DNA of 64,000 nucleotides, from contig NZ_OZ245041.1 of the NCBI RefSeq assembly GCF_965224175.1, positions 1,550,001 through 1,614,000 on the forward strand. Reading direction: 5' to 3'. The position numbers were made by a program, and so were the translations under genes. The DNA is from Kordia sp965224175. Lineage in GTDB: Bacteria; Bacteroidota; Bacteroidia; Flavobacteriales; Flavobacteriaceae. Of this stretch, positions 25,861-34,230 are shown piece by piece (positions within the stretch are counted from its first letter, which is position 1; each line of letters opens with the position of its first letter). The notes below the pieces were generated by a model. The model was not told the origin of the DNA. It searched no databases and saw only the letters and a program-made list of their open reading frames with translations.

Positions 25861-27141
25861 ATGAACTATTACAGCCTACACCATAAAGCTCCAAAAGTTT
25901 CTTTTAAAGAAGCTGTCATCAAAGGATTAGCGCCTGACAGAGGAATTTATTTCCCTGAAAACATTACACCATTGTCTGACGAATTCATTCAAAATATTGA
26001 TCAATATTCACATGAAGAAATCGCTTTTGAAGCTATCAAACAATTTGTCGGAGATGATATTCCAAACGATATCTTAAAAGAAATTATTACAGAAACTTTA
26101 AGTTTTGATTTCCCTGTTGTTCCCATAGAAGACAATATCGGAACTTTAGAATTGTTTCATGGTCCAACAATGGCTTTTAAGGATGTTGGCGCACGTTTTA
26201 TGGCACGTTGTTTAGGTTATTTTAATCGTGATAAAGAAGAAAAAGTGACCGTTTTAGTGGCAACTTCAGGAGACACTGGCGGTGCAGTTGCCAATGGTTT
26301 TTTGGGTGTAAAAGGTGTTGATGTTGTCATTTTATATCCAAGCGGAAAAGTCAGCGAGATTCAAGAAAAACAACTAACAACTTTAGGTCAGAACATTACA
26401 GCTTTGGAAATTGACGGTGTTTTTGATGATTGCCAAGACATGGTAAAAACAGCTTTTTTAGATACTGAAATTGAACGCACATTAACTTCTGCAAATTCAA
26501 TCAATATTGCGCGTTGGCTACCACAAATGTTCTACTTTTTCTTTGCTTATAAAGCAGTACACAAGCAACATAAAAATATTGTCTTTTCAGTTCCTAGTGG
26601 AAATTTTGGAAATATTTGTGCAGGCATCATGGCGCAAAAACTAGGTTTACCTATTCAACATTTTATCGCTTCCACAAATGTAAATGATACGGTTTCAAAC
26701 TATTTAGAAAATGGTGAATACGTTCCAAAGAAATCTATTGCAACTATTTCAAACGCTATGGATGTTGGAAATCCGAGTAATTTCATCCGTATTCAAGAAT
26801 TGTATAATAATGATTTAGCAACGATCAAACAACATTTTTCGTCCTATAGTTTCACAGATTCAGAAACAAAAGCCGCGATGAAAGCTATTCACAATCAGCA
26901 CAATTATATTGCTGATCCGCACGGCGCTGTTGGGTATTTAGGTTTAAAAAATCACGATTTACAAGGTGCATATGGTATTTTTCTAGAAACAGCACATCCT
27001 GTCAAATTTTTACCGACTGTAGAATCGACCTTGAGTCTAAAATTGGATATTCCGTCACAAATTCAAGAAATCATGCATAAGGAAAAACATGCCATACAAG
27101 CTGCTGACTATGATGATTTGAAACGATTTTTGAATACTTAA
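25861..27141 (+). CDS. thrC: Threonine synthase
   Basis: A 426-residue PLP enzyme that converts O-phosphohomoserine to threonine. The PLP-binding lysine is Lys107 in GPTMAFKDVGARF, and the phosphate-binding loop follows in ATSGDTGGAVANGF. The stretch SVPSGNFGNICAG is typical of the ThrC subgroup of fold-type II enzymes. Length and N-terminal domain are like the E. coli enzyme. It is the last gene of the thr operon, and a strong terminator follows the stop codon. The start ATG directly begins MNYYSLHHKAPKVSF, the usual N-terminus. Confidence 0.96.
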   Translation: MNYYSLHHKAPKVSFKEAVIKGLAPDRGIYFPENITPLSDEFIQNIDQYSHEEIAFEAIKQFVGDDIPNDILKEIITETLSFDFPVVPIEDNIGTLELFHGPTMAFKDVGARFMARCLGYFNRDKEEKVTVLVATSGDTGGAVANGFLGVKGVDVVILYPSGKVSEIQEKQLTTLGQNITALEIDGVFDDCQDMVKTAFLDTEIERTLTSANSINIARWLPQMFYFFFAYKAVHKQHKNIVFSVPSGNFGNICAGIMAQKLGLPIQHFIASTNVNDTVSNYLENGEYVPKKSIATISNAMDVGNPSNFIRIQELYNNDLATIKQHFSSYSFTDSETKAAMKAIHNQHNYIADPHGAVGYLGLKNHDLQGAYGIFLETAHPVKFLPTVESTLSLKLDIPSQIQEIMHKEKHAIQAADYDDLKRFLNT

Positions 27142-27145
27142 AATT

Positions 27146-27185
27146 AAAAAAGAACTATTTAAATTTTATAAATAGTTCTTTTTTT
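27146..27185. terminator. Terminator of the thr operon
   Basis: A 15-bp stem AAAAAAGAACTATTT/AAATAGTTCTTTTTT ends in T-run sequence directly after thrC. It can also serve the sheath fragment read from the other strand. Confidence 0.9.
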
Positions 27186-27189
27186 ATGT

Positions 27190-27531
27190 TTATGATTTCT
27201 GCATTTGCTGTTGAAATGTAAGAATTGTAAAATCTGCAGGTTTTTCAAGAGCAACTTTTACTGCAAGACGCATAATTCCATCTATGATATCATCTGGCGA
27301 CATGGTTGATCCAAGTCCAATGTCAACTCCAAAAGCATCTTCTGGCACTGTTCCTACCAATTCTCCTTGTTTCCATAATGTATTCTAGTATTGAATTATC
27401 ATACTTTTAACCTCAACCCAAGTGTTTACATCATTTGGTTCAAAAATAAATGACTTAATCGCCTCTTTTATTGATTGCTCTAGCATAATTATCGTTCTAC
27501 GTTTGTTATCATATCTCGAATTTTCATCCAT
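27190..27531 (-). pseudogene. Contractile tail sheath C-terminal fragment with an internal stop
   Basis: The minus strand encodes 113 residues from an ATG at 27531, interrupted by TAG at codon 49 (27385-27387). The product resembles the C-terminal domain of the sheath subunit of phage tails and extracellular contractile injection systems: RRTIIMLEQSIKEA, FEPNDVNTWVEVKSMI, then after the stop NTLWKQGELVGTVPEDAF, SPDDIIDGIMRLAV and KPADFTILTF. The frame continues through the stop without a shift. The rest of a sheath protein (normally over 350 residues) is missing upstream, and no baseplate, tube or spike gene is near. It is best read as a degraded fragment. A functional short protein with stop read-through is possible but less likely. 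Confidence 0.7.
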
Positions 27532-27786
27532 ATTTTTAATGTATTAATTATATAAAAGATTGTAATTTAAATGTTAAAACATACCATTTAGATCATTACT
27601 GCATGCGTTTCCTTAAATTAGATATGCATACGATCTACGGTTCAATAATTTTATTGTTGTTTACATATTCATAAAACTACATTTTAAAAATCTTAAAATG
27701 TAGTAAAAATCAAGAATCAAATAAAAATTCCCCATTTTTTTAGGGCGATTTTTCATAAATTCGCAATCAATTTAAGAAAAACTAAA
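27532..27786. other. Intergenic region before gcvT
   Basis: AT-rich sequence without a credible reading frame. It ends with TAAATTCG (a partial match to the -7 consensus) shortly before the gcvT start, probably the gcvT promoter. Confidence 0.5.
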
Positions 27787-28869
27787 ATGAAGGATACTGC
27801 TCTATCAAAAATTCACGAAGCATTAGGTGCGAAAATGGTTCCTTTTGCTGGCTATAATATGCCTGTACAATACGAAGGCGTTAATATTGAACATGAAACG
27901 GTTCGTAATGGCGTTGGTGTTTTTGACGTAAGTCACATGGGAGAATTTGTCATCTCTGGACCAAATGCCCTAGCATTAATTCAAAAGATTGCTACAAATG
28001 ACGCTTCCAAATTGAAAGATGGAAAAGCACAATACAGTTGCATGCCAAATAATGATGGTGGAATTGTAGATGATTTAATCATTTACAGAGTGAATGAAGA
28101 AAAATACATTTTGGTTGTAAATGCTTCTAATATTGAAAAAGACTGGAACTGGATTTCAAGTCATAATGACGTTGGCGCTGAAATGCGTGATGTTTCTGAT
28201 GATTATTCTTTGTTAGCAATTCAAGGACCAAAAGCTGTTGAAGCTATGCAATCATTGACAGAAGTCGATTTAACTAATATTAAATATTACACCTTCCAAA
28301 TTGCCAAGTTTGCTGGAGTTGATAATGTAATTGTTTCTGCAACTGGTTATACAGGTTCTGGTGGATTTGAAATTTACTGCAAGAACGAAGATGTTGCCGA
28401 AGTTTGGGATAAAGTTTTTGAAGCTGGTGCCGATTTTGGAATCAAGCCAATTGGTTTAGCAGCAAGAGATACATTGCGTTTGGAAATGGGCTATTGTTTG
28501 TACGGAAACGATATTGATGATACTACTTCTCCGATTGAAGCTGGTTTGGGTTGGATTACTAAATTCACAAAAGACTTTGTAAATCGTGAGCAATTAGAAT
28601 CTCAGAAAAAAACTGGAACTGAACGTAGATTAATTGCATTTGAAATGCAAGATCGTGGAATTCCAAGACAAGGATATGATATTGTTGATGGAAACGGAAA
28701 TATTATTGGAAATGTAACTTCTGGAACAATGTCTCCTTCTATGAAAGTTGGAATTGGTTTAGGATATGTACCAACAATTTTTAAAGATGTTGGAAGTAAT
28801 ATTTATATTCAAATTCGTAAAAATCGAGTTCCTGCGAAAGTGGTGAAACTTCCTTTCTATAAAAAATAA
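27787..28869 (+). CDS. gcvT: Aminomethyltransferase (glycine cleavage T protein)
   Basis: The 360-residue T protein moves the methylene unit from the aminomethyl group on lipoylated H protein to tetrahydrofolate, releasing ammonia. Motifs that identify it are GAKMVPFAGYNMPVQY at the N-terminus, VFDVSHMGEF, YTGSGGFEIYC, and near the end GNVTSGTMSPSMKVGIGLGYV. The length is standard. The P and H proteins of the cleavage system are not in the window. A small SDR gene begins only 10 bases after the stop, so the two are likely co-transcribed, although their functions are not obviously linked. Confidence 0.95.
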   Translation: MKDTALSKIHEALGAKMVPFAGYNMPVQYEGVNIEHETVRNGVGVFDVSHMGEFVISGPNALALIQKIATNDASKLKDGKAQYSCMPNNDGGIVDDLIIYRVNEEKYILVVNASNIEKDWNWISSHNDVGAEMRDVSDDYSLLAIQGPKAVEAMQSLTEVDLTNIKYYTFQIAKFAGVDNVIVSATGYTGSGGFEIYCKNEDVAEVWDKVFEAGADFGIKPIGLAARDTLRLEMGYCLYGNDIDDTTSPIEAGLGWITKFTKDFVNREQLESQKKTGTERRLIAFEMQDRGIPRQGYDIVDGNGNIIGNVTSGTMSPSMKVGIGLGYVPTIFKDVGSNIYIQIRKNRVPAKVVKLPFYKK

Positions 28870-28878
28870 AGAAAACCT

Positions 28879-29700
28879 TTGAATAGAATTCTAATACTAG
28901 GAGCAAGCGGATATATTGGTCAAGCGATCTATAAAGAGCTTTGCTCCTATTTTGATGTATACGGTACATTTTACAGCAATAAATCGTTTGCTAAAAATGC
29001 ACATTTTATTCGTTATGATTTAGATTATGATGGCATTGATGAAGTTGTATTGCAAGTACAGCCAACAATCATCATTTCAGCATTACGTGGTGATTTTGCC
29101 GCGCAGATTGACGCACATATTTTTTTAACTGAATATGTAAAAACAAAACCTTGTAAGTTAATTTTCCTGTCATCTGCCAATGTGTTTGATGCTTACAGCA
29201 GTTATCCGTCGTACGAATTTGACAAAACACTCTCTGAAAGTATTTATGGGAAACTAAAAATTCGTATTGAAAATATGTTGATGCGTTTACCGCAGAAAAA
29301 ATATGCGATTATTAGATTGCCTATGGTTTTTGGGAATAATTCTCCGAGAATTCTAGAAATAAAACAGTGTTTGCAAGAAAAAGTTCCCATTGAAGTTTTT
29401 CCAAATTTGGTAATGAATACGATTTCTGATAAAAAACTGACGCAACAAATTCATTACATGATCAATCGTCGTAAAAATGGAATTTTTCATTTGGGCGCTG
29501 ATGATTTAATACATCATGATGAGTTTTTTACAGAAATTCTAAAGAGTATGAACATAGAAAAGCCATTGTTTAAAAATGTATATACTTCAAATTTTGATCG
29601 TTTTCTAGCCGTTTTACCGAGAGATAACAAACTTCCAAAGCATTTGGCAACAAGCAATCAAGAAACTTTAGCTTATATTTCAGGAAAGATGAAGGAATGA
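28879..29700 (+). CDS. NAD-dependent epimerase/dehydratase-like (SDR) protein
   Basis: A 273-residue protein of the extended short-chain dehydrogenase superfamily. The dinucleotide-binding motif LGASGYIGQ lies at residues 6-14. A serine in IFLSSANVFDA and YGKLKIRIE with Tyr and Lys give the SDR catalytic set. The overall pattern resembles RmlD, the dTDP-4-dehydrorhamnose reductase, and other sugar-nucleotide enzymes. The start is a TTG, 10 bases after gcvT; no better ATG precedes the nucleotide motif. No polysaccharide genes are nearby, so the substrate is unknown. Confidence 0.8.
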   Translation: MNRILILGASGYIGQAIYKELCSYFDVYGTFYSNKSFAKNAHFIRYDLDYDGIDEVVLQVQPTIIISALRGDFAAQIDAHIFLTEYVKTKPCKLIFLSSANVFDAYSSYPSYEFDKTLSESIYGKLKIRIENMLMRLPQKKYAIIRLPMVFGNNSPRILEIKQCLQEKVPIEVFPNLVMNTISDKKLTQQIHYMINRRKNGIFHLGADDLIHHDEFFTEILKSMNIEKPLFKNVYTSNFDRFLAVLPRDNKLPKHLATSNQETLAYISGKMKE

Positions 29701-29742
29701 TTTTTTATCCTTTTTTACTTATTTCCTTATCTTTCACACGTT

Positions 29743-30201
29743 ATGGAAATCATTCTAACCAAAGGCGAACAACGAAACACATTGCTCTGTAAAAGAAACG
29801 ACGGTACTTTTACGAGTGCAAACTTAGGTCCTGAAATTCCAAACCATGATATTGCTCATTTTGTAGTAGAAAAGAAGTTTCATTTGACGAAAGGTTTTTA
29901 CGGAAATATTGCATCGGGAATGACGATTGCTGATTTATCCGACAAAGACTTTATTAAAAACTTAGATACAGAGAGTTGGCTGGCAGAAATCATGACTCGA
30001 AATTTGCAATCGTTAGGTAATGAAACCACAAGTATTGAAGAATATCCAGAGTTGATTACTTGGGAAGCTTCTTCTATGGAAAACATACAAGTTCCCATGA
30101 TGAGTTTAACACAAATCAAAGAATTGAAGTCTGAGTATCTTCAACTTTGCTCACAATGGAATTCTATTCCAAAAAATGGACAACTTCTACTTCATTTTTA
30201 G
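29743..30201 (+). CDS. Conserved hypothetical protein
   Basis: A 152-residue soluble protein without signal peptide, membrane segment or recognisable catalytic motif. It begins MEIILTKGEQRNTLLCKRND and has a central acidic helical part. It follows the SDR gene by about 40 bases on the same strand and is probably the last gene of the gcvT unit. I do not recognise the family. Homologues in other Flavobacteriia seem likely from the well-formed sequence, but I cannot check this. Confidence 0.6.
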   Translation: MEIILTKGEQRNTLLCKRNDGTFTSANLGPEIPNHDIAHFVVEKKFHLTKGFYGNIASGMTIADLSDKDFIKNLDTESWLAEIMTRNLQSLGNETTSIEEYPELITWEASSMENIQVPMMSLTQIKELKSEYLQLCSQWNSIPKNGQLLLHF

Positions 30202-30310
30202 TAAAAAGTATACATCTCGCATTTTTACACTACAATTCATGCTGATTTTCAGATATTTTCAGCTTAGTTTCCTACGTAAAAATCAAAAGATTTGTTAAAT
30301 TCGTGACTTT

Positions 30311-32359
30311 ATGTACTACAAATCTCTATCTGCATACATGCATCATATTTTACGTTTCATATTTCTTTGTGTAGTTGCTACAGCATATGCACAAACTGAA
30401 ATATCTTTTTGTCAAAAATCTTCAATGGTTTTAGACATGTTAGAAAACAGTCACTATCAACCCAAAGCGATTGATGATGATTTTTCAGAATATGTTTTTA
30501 CAACCTTATTTGAACGTCTTGATGACAAGCGCATGTTGTATACAGAAGCAGATATAGAAGCGCTTGGAGATTTAAAAACAAAGTTTGACGATTATCTTCT
30601 TAATAATAATTGTGACTTCATACAAGAACTAACAACATCTTACAAAGCGCAACTTGAACTTGCCAAAACATATATTGAAATTGTTGAAAAGAGTAAGTTA
30701 GATTTCTCAGGAAAAGATACAGTTCGCTATGGAAGTTTAAAAGACAAATCTGTGTTTTCTAGCACGCGCAAAACATTACAAAAACGCTGGTCAAAAAAGA
30801 TCCGTATCGATATTATTCGTGATTATTTATCCTTATCAAATCCTTCAAACTTTACGAAAGTCAAAGGACAAGTGAAAATGAAAGTAATTGCCGAAAACAA
30901 ATGTTTTATTGTTGATAAGCTTCAAGCTGTAAATGGACTAGAATCATTTGTAGAAACTACATTCTTAGATGTTGTTTGCTCCTATTTTGATCCACATAGT
31001 AGTTATTTTGATCCTACAGACAATACTACTTTTATGAATTCTATCGGTACAGAAACAAATTCTATTGGCGTATGGTTTTCGAAAAATAGTGATGGAAAAA
31101 TTGTCGTTTCTGGCTTACAAACAGGAAGTACGGCATGGAAAGAAAAAGAGATCAACGCTGGCGATTTGGTACTTTCTTTAAAAGCAAATGACAATACTTT
31201 AAGTACAACCTGTCTCTCATTAGAAAGTTTATACGATTTTATTTTCGACGAAAACAACAAAGCTATTACGATCAATATATTAAACGATAAAAACATTAAT
31301 AAGTCTGTAACACTTCGCAAGGAAAACTTAAAAATTGAAGTCAACGCAGTCAATAGTTTTATCTTAAAAGGAGAACAAAATATCGGTTATATTTCATTGC
31401 CGAGTTTCTACACCAATTTAGATTACGGTTTTGGTAGCGCAAATGATATTGCAAAAGAACTTTTTAAACTCAATGCTGTTGACATTGATGGTTTAATTTT
31501 AGACTTGCGTGGAAATGGTGGCGGATCTATGAAACAAGCGATTGATTTAGCAGGAATGTTTATTGACAAAGGTCCGTTAGGAATTTATAGAGATCAAAAA
31601 AATAAAAAAACCATTATCAAAGATTTCAATCGTGGAACTTTGTTTACTAAACCTTTAGTGATTTTAATTAATAATGAAAGTGCTTCTGCTTCTGAGTTTA
31701 TTACGGCTGCTTTGCGCGATCATAATAGAGCGATTGTCGTAGGAACAAAAACGTATGGAAAAGGAACTATTCAACAAGTAGTTCCGCTACGTCAAGAAGC
31801 TGGATTTATTAAAATTACTATTGAAAAAATGTATGGTTTTAAAGGAAATACACACCAAGCCATTGGAATTCAGCCAGATATTGAGTTTCCTAGTTTAGTT
31901 TCTGGAATTGAGAACGGTGAAAGTGGCAACTCAAACTTTATTAAGAATGATACCGTTTTAAAAGATGTTTATTTTAAAATTCCACAAGCTTCAAACTATG
32001 ACGGTTTACGCTCTAAAAGTTTAGAAAGAGCTGAAAAAAGTATTGCAACAAATACGATCAAGGAAATAAATTCAGCGTTGTATTCATATTTAAATAGAGA
32101 ACGAAACCTTCCTATTTCTGTAGAAGGCATCAAAAAAGACAGTGATACTTTTGATGAAATTTTTAAGAAGTCGGATAATTTGGAAATGAAACATGAAACT
32201 TTTGAAGTTGTAAACTTAGAAGATTACAAAGAAATTTTAGCCTACAATAAGAACAAAGCAAAGTTAAATTCGTACGCGATTGAAAATATTCAAACCGATC
32301 ATGAAATTGAAGAAACTTATCGCATTCTTTCAGACTACATCAAACAATTAGCCAAATAA
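30311..32359 (+). CDS. Carboxyl-terminal processing protease (S41 family)
   Basis: A 682-residue protease of the Prc/CtpA type with a Sec signal peptide (about residues 1-28, ending ATAYAQ), so it acts in the periplasm. A PDZ-like domain (about 245-345) precedes the S41 core, which has GLILDLRGNGGGSMKQA, the nucleophile Ser459 in SASASEF and the general base Lys484 in KTYGKGT. The extended N- and C-terminal parts fit the Prc (tail-specific protease) subgroup, which trims or degrades proteins from their C-termini. The next gene begins 3 bases later and is clearly co-transcribed; its product may be a partner. Confidence 0.9.
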   Translation: MYYKSLSAYMHHILRFIFLCVVATAYAQTEISFCQKSSMVLDMLENSHYQPKAIDDDFSEYVFTTLFERLDDKRMLYTEADIEALGDLKTKFDDYLLNNNCDFIQELTTSYKAQLELAKTYIEIVEKSKLDFSGKDTVRYGSLKDKSVFSSTRKTLQKRWSKKIRIDIIRDYLSLSNPSNFTKVKGQVKMKVIAENKCFIVDKLQAVNGLESFVETTFLDVVCSYFDPHSSYFDPTDNTTFMNSIGTETNSIGVWFSKNSDGKIVVSGLQTGSTAWKEKEINAGDLVLSLKANDNTLSTTCLSLESLYDFIFDENNKAITINILNDKNINKSVTLRKENLKIEVNAVNSFILKGEQNIGYISLPSFYTNLDYGFGSANDIAKELFKLNAVDIDGLILDLRGNGGGSMKQAIDLAGMFIDKGPLGIYRDQKNKKTIIKDFNRGTLFTKPLVILINNESASASEFITAALRDHNRAIVVGTKTYGKGTIQQVVPLRQEAGFIKITIEKMYGFKGNTHQAIGIQPDIEFPSLVSGIENGESGNSNFIKNDTVLKDVYFKIPQASNYDGLRSKSLERAEKSIATNTIKEINSALYSYLNRERNLPISVEGIKKDSDTFDEIFKKSDNLEMKHETFEVVNLEDYKEILAYNKNKAKLNSYAIENIQTDHEIEETYRILSDYIKQLAK

Positions 32360-32362
32360 CCT

Positions 32363-33406
32363 ATGCAATCAAACTACCTAAAAGCATTTTTTGTACTTAT
32401 CTGTGTCTTGACATTTCAAACCTCAACAGCACAAAACTTTAAAAACGCAAACGATTACTTGTCTTTCATCGGGAAAGAAAATAAGAAGATTTCTAAAAGT
32501 ATGTGGAAATACACCAAATCGGTTGCGCACAGCAAAAGTGCCCGTAGAATTGAAGGCGATCGTAAACGCTTAATCAAATCTATTGAGCGTGCTATGATTA
32601 AGATTAGAAAGGCAAAGTCATTTACAGGCGAAGATGATTACAAGAAACAAGTACTTGATTATATGGACTTACGTACTAGTTTATTGAAAAACGACTATGC
32701 GAAGATTGTCGATATGAAAGAAGTTGCCGAACAATCATATGATTTTATGGAAGCTTATATTTTGGCTCAAAAACTCGCTGACGAACGCATGCAAGAAGCA
32801 CAAGAAACTTATGAGAATGCTCAAAAAGACTTTGCGGCTAGAAATAATATTCGTTTGATTGAATCTGAAACGGAATTGGGAAGAAAAATGAAAATTTCTA
32901 ATGAAGTGTTTGAGCATAAAAACGAGGTGTATTTGGTGTTTTTTAAAAGTAATATTCAAGAACGTTTTATGCTGAATGCTTTGTCTTCAAATGACATTAG
33001 TGCTATTCAACAAAACGCAAACGCATTACAAACCTTTGCTGAAGAAGGTTTACAAGCGTTAGATACTTTGACCATATATAAAGAAGATACATCTTTGATA
33101 GAAGCGACAAAAAAAGCATTAGAATTTTACTTAGATGAGACAAAAAATGAAGTTCCTAAAATGCTCGAATTCTTCTTACTGAATGAAAAATTTACAGCAA
33201 TCAAAGAGGCAATCGATAAAAAACGACCAAAAGAACGCACAAAAAAGGAAATTGATCAATATAATGCAATGGCAAATGATATTAACAAAGCCATTGTAGA
33301 TTTCAATAAACGAAACGAAACACTAAATAAAAAAAGAACTAAAATTATTAATCAATGGAATGAAGCTTCGGCAAAATTTTTAAGCCGACATATTCCAAAA
33401 GAATAA
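32363..33406 (+). CDS. Secreted coiled-coil protein of unknown function
   Basis: A 347-residue protein with a signal peptide (about 1-23, ending TSTAQ). The mature part is almost entirely charged helix with likely coiled coils (for example around RKRLIKSIERAMIKIRKAK and ERMQEAQETYENAQKDF). There are no cysteines in the mature part that I can see, and no enzymatic motif. It starts 3 bases after the Prc-like protease, so translation is probably coupled. By analogy with Prc adaptors such as NlpI it could assist the protease, but this is only an inference from position. Confidence 0.7.
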   Translation: MQSNYLKAFFVLICVLTFQTSTAQNFKNANDYLSFIGKENKKISKSMWKYTKSVAHSKSARRIEGDRKRLIKSIERAMIKIRKAKSFTGEDDYKKQVLDYMDLRTSLLKNDYAKIVDMKEVAEQSYDFMEAYILAQKLADERMQEAQETYENAQKDFAARNNIRLIESETELGRKMKISNEVFEHKNEVYLVFFKSNIQERFMLNALSSNDISAIQQNANALQTFAEEGLQALDTLTIYKEDTSLIEATKKALEFYLDETKNEVPKMLEFFLLNEKFTAIKEAIDKKRPKERTKKEIDQYNAMANDINKAIVDFNKRNETLNKKRTKIINQWNEASAKFLSRHIPKE

Positions 33407-33415
33407 TACAACTTA

Positions 33416-33423
33416 TATATTTG
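33416..33423 (+). promoter_or_regulatory. Candidate -7 box for yebC
   Basis: TATATTTG fits the -7 consensus TAnnTTTG, 22 bases before the yebC ATG. The -33 element is not clear. Confidence 0.6.
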
Positions 33424-33445
33424 TAGAAATAAAAAGAATTAGCAC

Positions 33446-34156
33446 ATGGGAAGAGCATTTGAATTTAGAAAGGCACGAAAGATGAAACGTTGGTCAGCAA
33501 TGGCAAAAACCTTTACGCGTATTGGTAAAGATATTGTGATGGCTGTAAAAGAAGGCGGACCGAATCCTGAAACAAATTCTAGATTACGTGCTGTGATTCA
33601 GAATGCAAAAGCCGCTAACATGCCAAAAGATAATGTTGAGCGTGCGATAAAGAAAGCTTCTGATAAAAATACAGACAATTATAAAGAAGTATTGTTTGAA
33701 GGTTATGGACCACACGGAATTGCTATTTTGGTGGAAACTGCAACCGATAATAACAATAGAACTGTCGCCAATGTTCGTAGTTATTTCAATAAATGTGATG
33801 GGAACTTAGGAACACAAGGCTCTGTAGAATTTATGTTTGACCATACATGTAACTTCCGAATTCCTACAGAAGGACAAGATCCTGAAGAATTGGAATTAGA
33901 GTTTATTGATTTTGGTGTAGAAGAAGTTTTTGCAGATGAAGATGGTATTTTATTATACGGACCATTTGAAAGCTTTGGAGCTATCCAAAAAGAATTAGAA
34001 AATAGAGACATAGAGATCTTATCTTCTGGATTTGAGCGCATTCCGCAGGTTACAAAGCCACTAAACGAAGAACAAACTGCTGATATTGAAAAGCTTTTAG
34101 AAAAGCTTGAAGAAGATGATGATGTGCAAAATGTGTATCACACGATGGCAGAATAA
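33446..34156 (+). CDS. yebC: YebC/PmpR family protein (TACO1-like)
   Basis: A 236-residue cytoplasmic protein with the family signature of the N-terminus (MGRAFEFRKARKMKRWSAM, then FTRIGKDI) and NVERAIKKAS and YEGYGPHGIA-like motifs (here FEGYGPHGIAILVE). Family members have been described as transcription regulators and, more recently, as factors that relieve ribosome stalling at proline-rich stretches. Flavobacterial members lack the GHS motif (here GRAFEFRK), which is typical of the lineage. It has its own -7 box and a strong terminator downstream. Confidence 0.93.
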   Translation: MGRAFEFRKARKMKRWSAMAKTFTRIGKDIVMAVKEGGPNPETNSRLRAVIQNAKAANMPKDNVERAIKKASDKNTDNYKEVLFEGYGPHGIAILVETATDNNNRTVANVRSYFNKCDGNLGTQGSVEFMFDHTCNFRIPTEGQDPEELELEFIDFGVEEVFADEDGILLYGPFESFGAIQKELENRDIEILSSGFERIPQVTKPLNEEQTADIEKLLEKLEEDDDVQNVYHTMAE

Positions 34157-34175
34157 ATATCAAATTTCAACATAT

Positions 34176-34207
34176 AAAAAAACCACGCTTTTTCGGCGTG
34201 GTTTTTT
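34176..34207. terminator. Bidirectional terminator
   Basis: A stem AACCACGC/GCGTGGTT with a short TTTTCG loop, flanked by A and T runs, lies between the convergent yebC and LRR protein genes. Confidence 0.9.
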
Positions 34208-34230
34208 GCTTTACTATATTATTTAACGTT

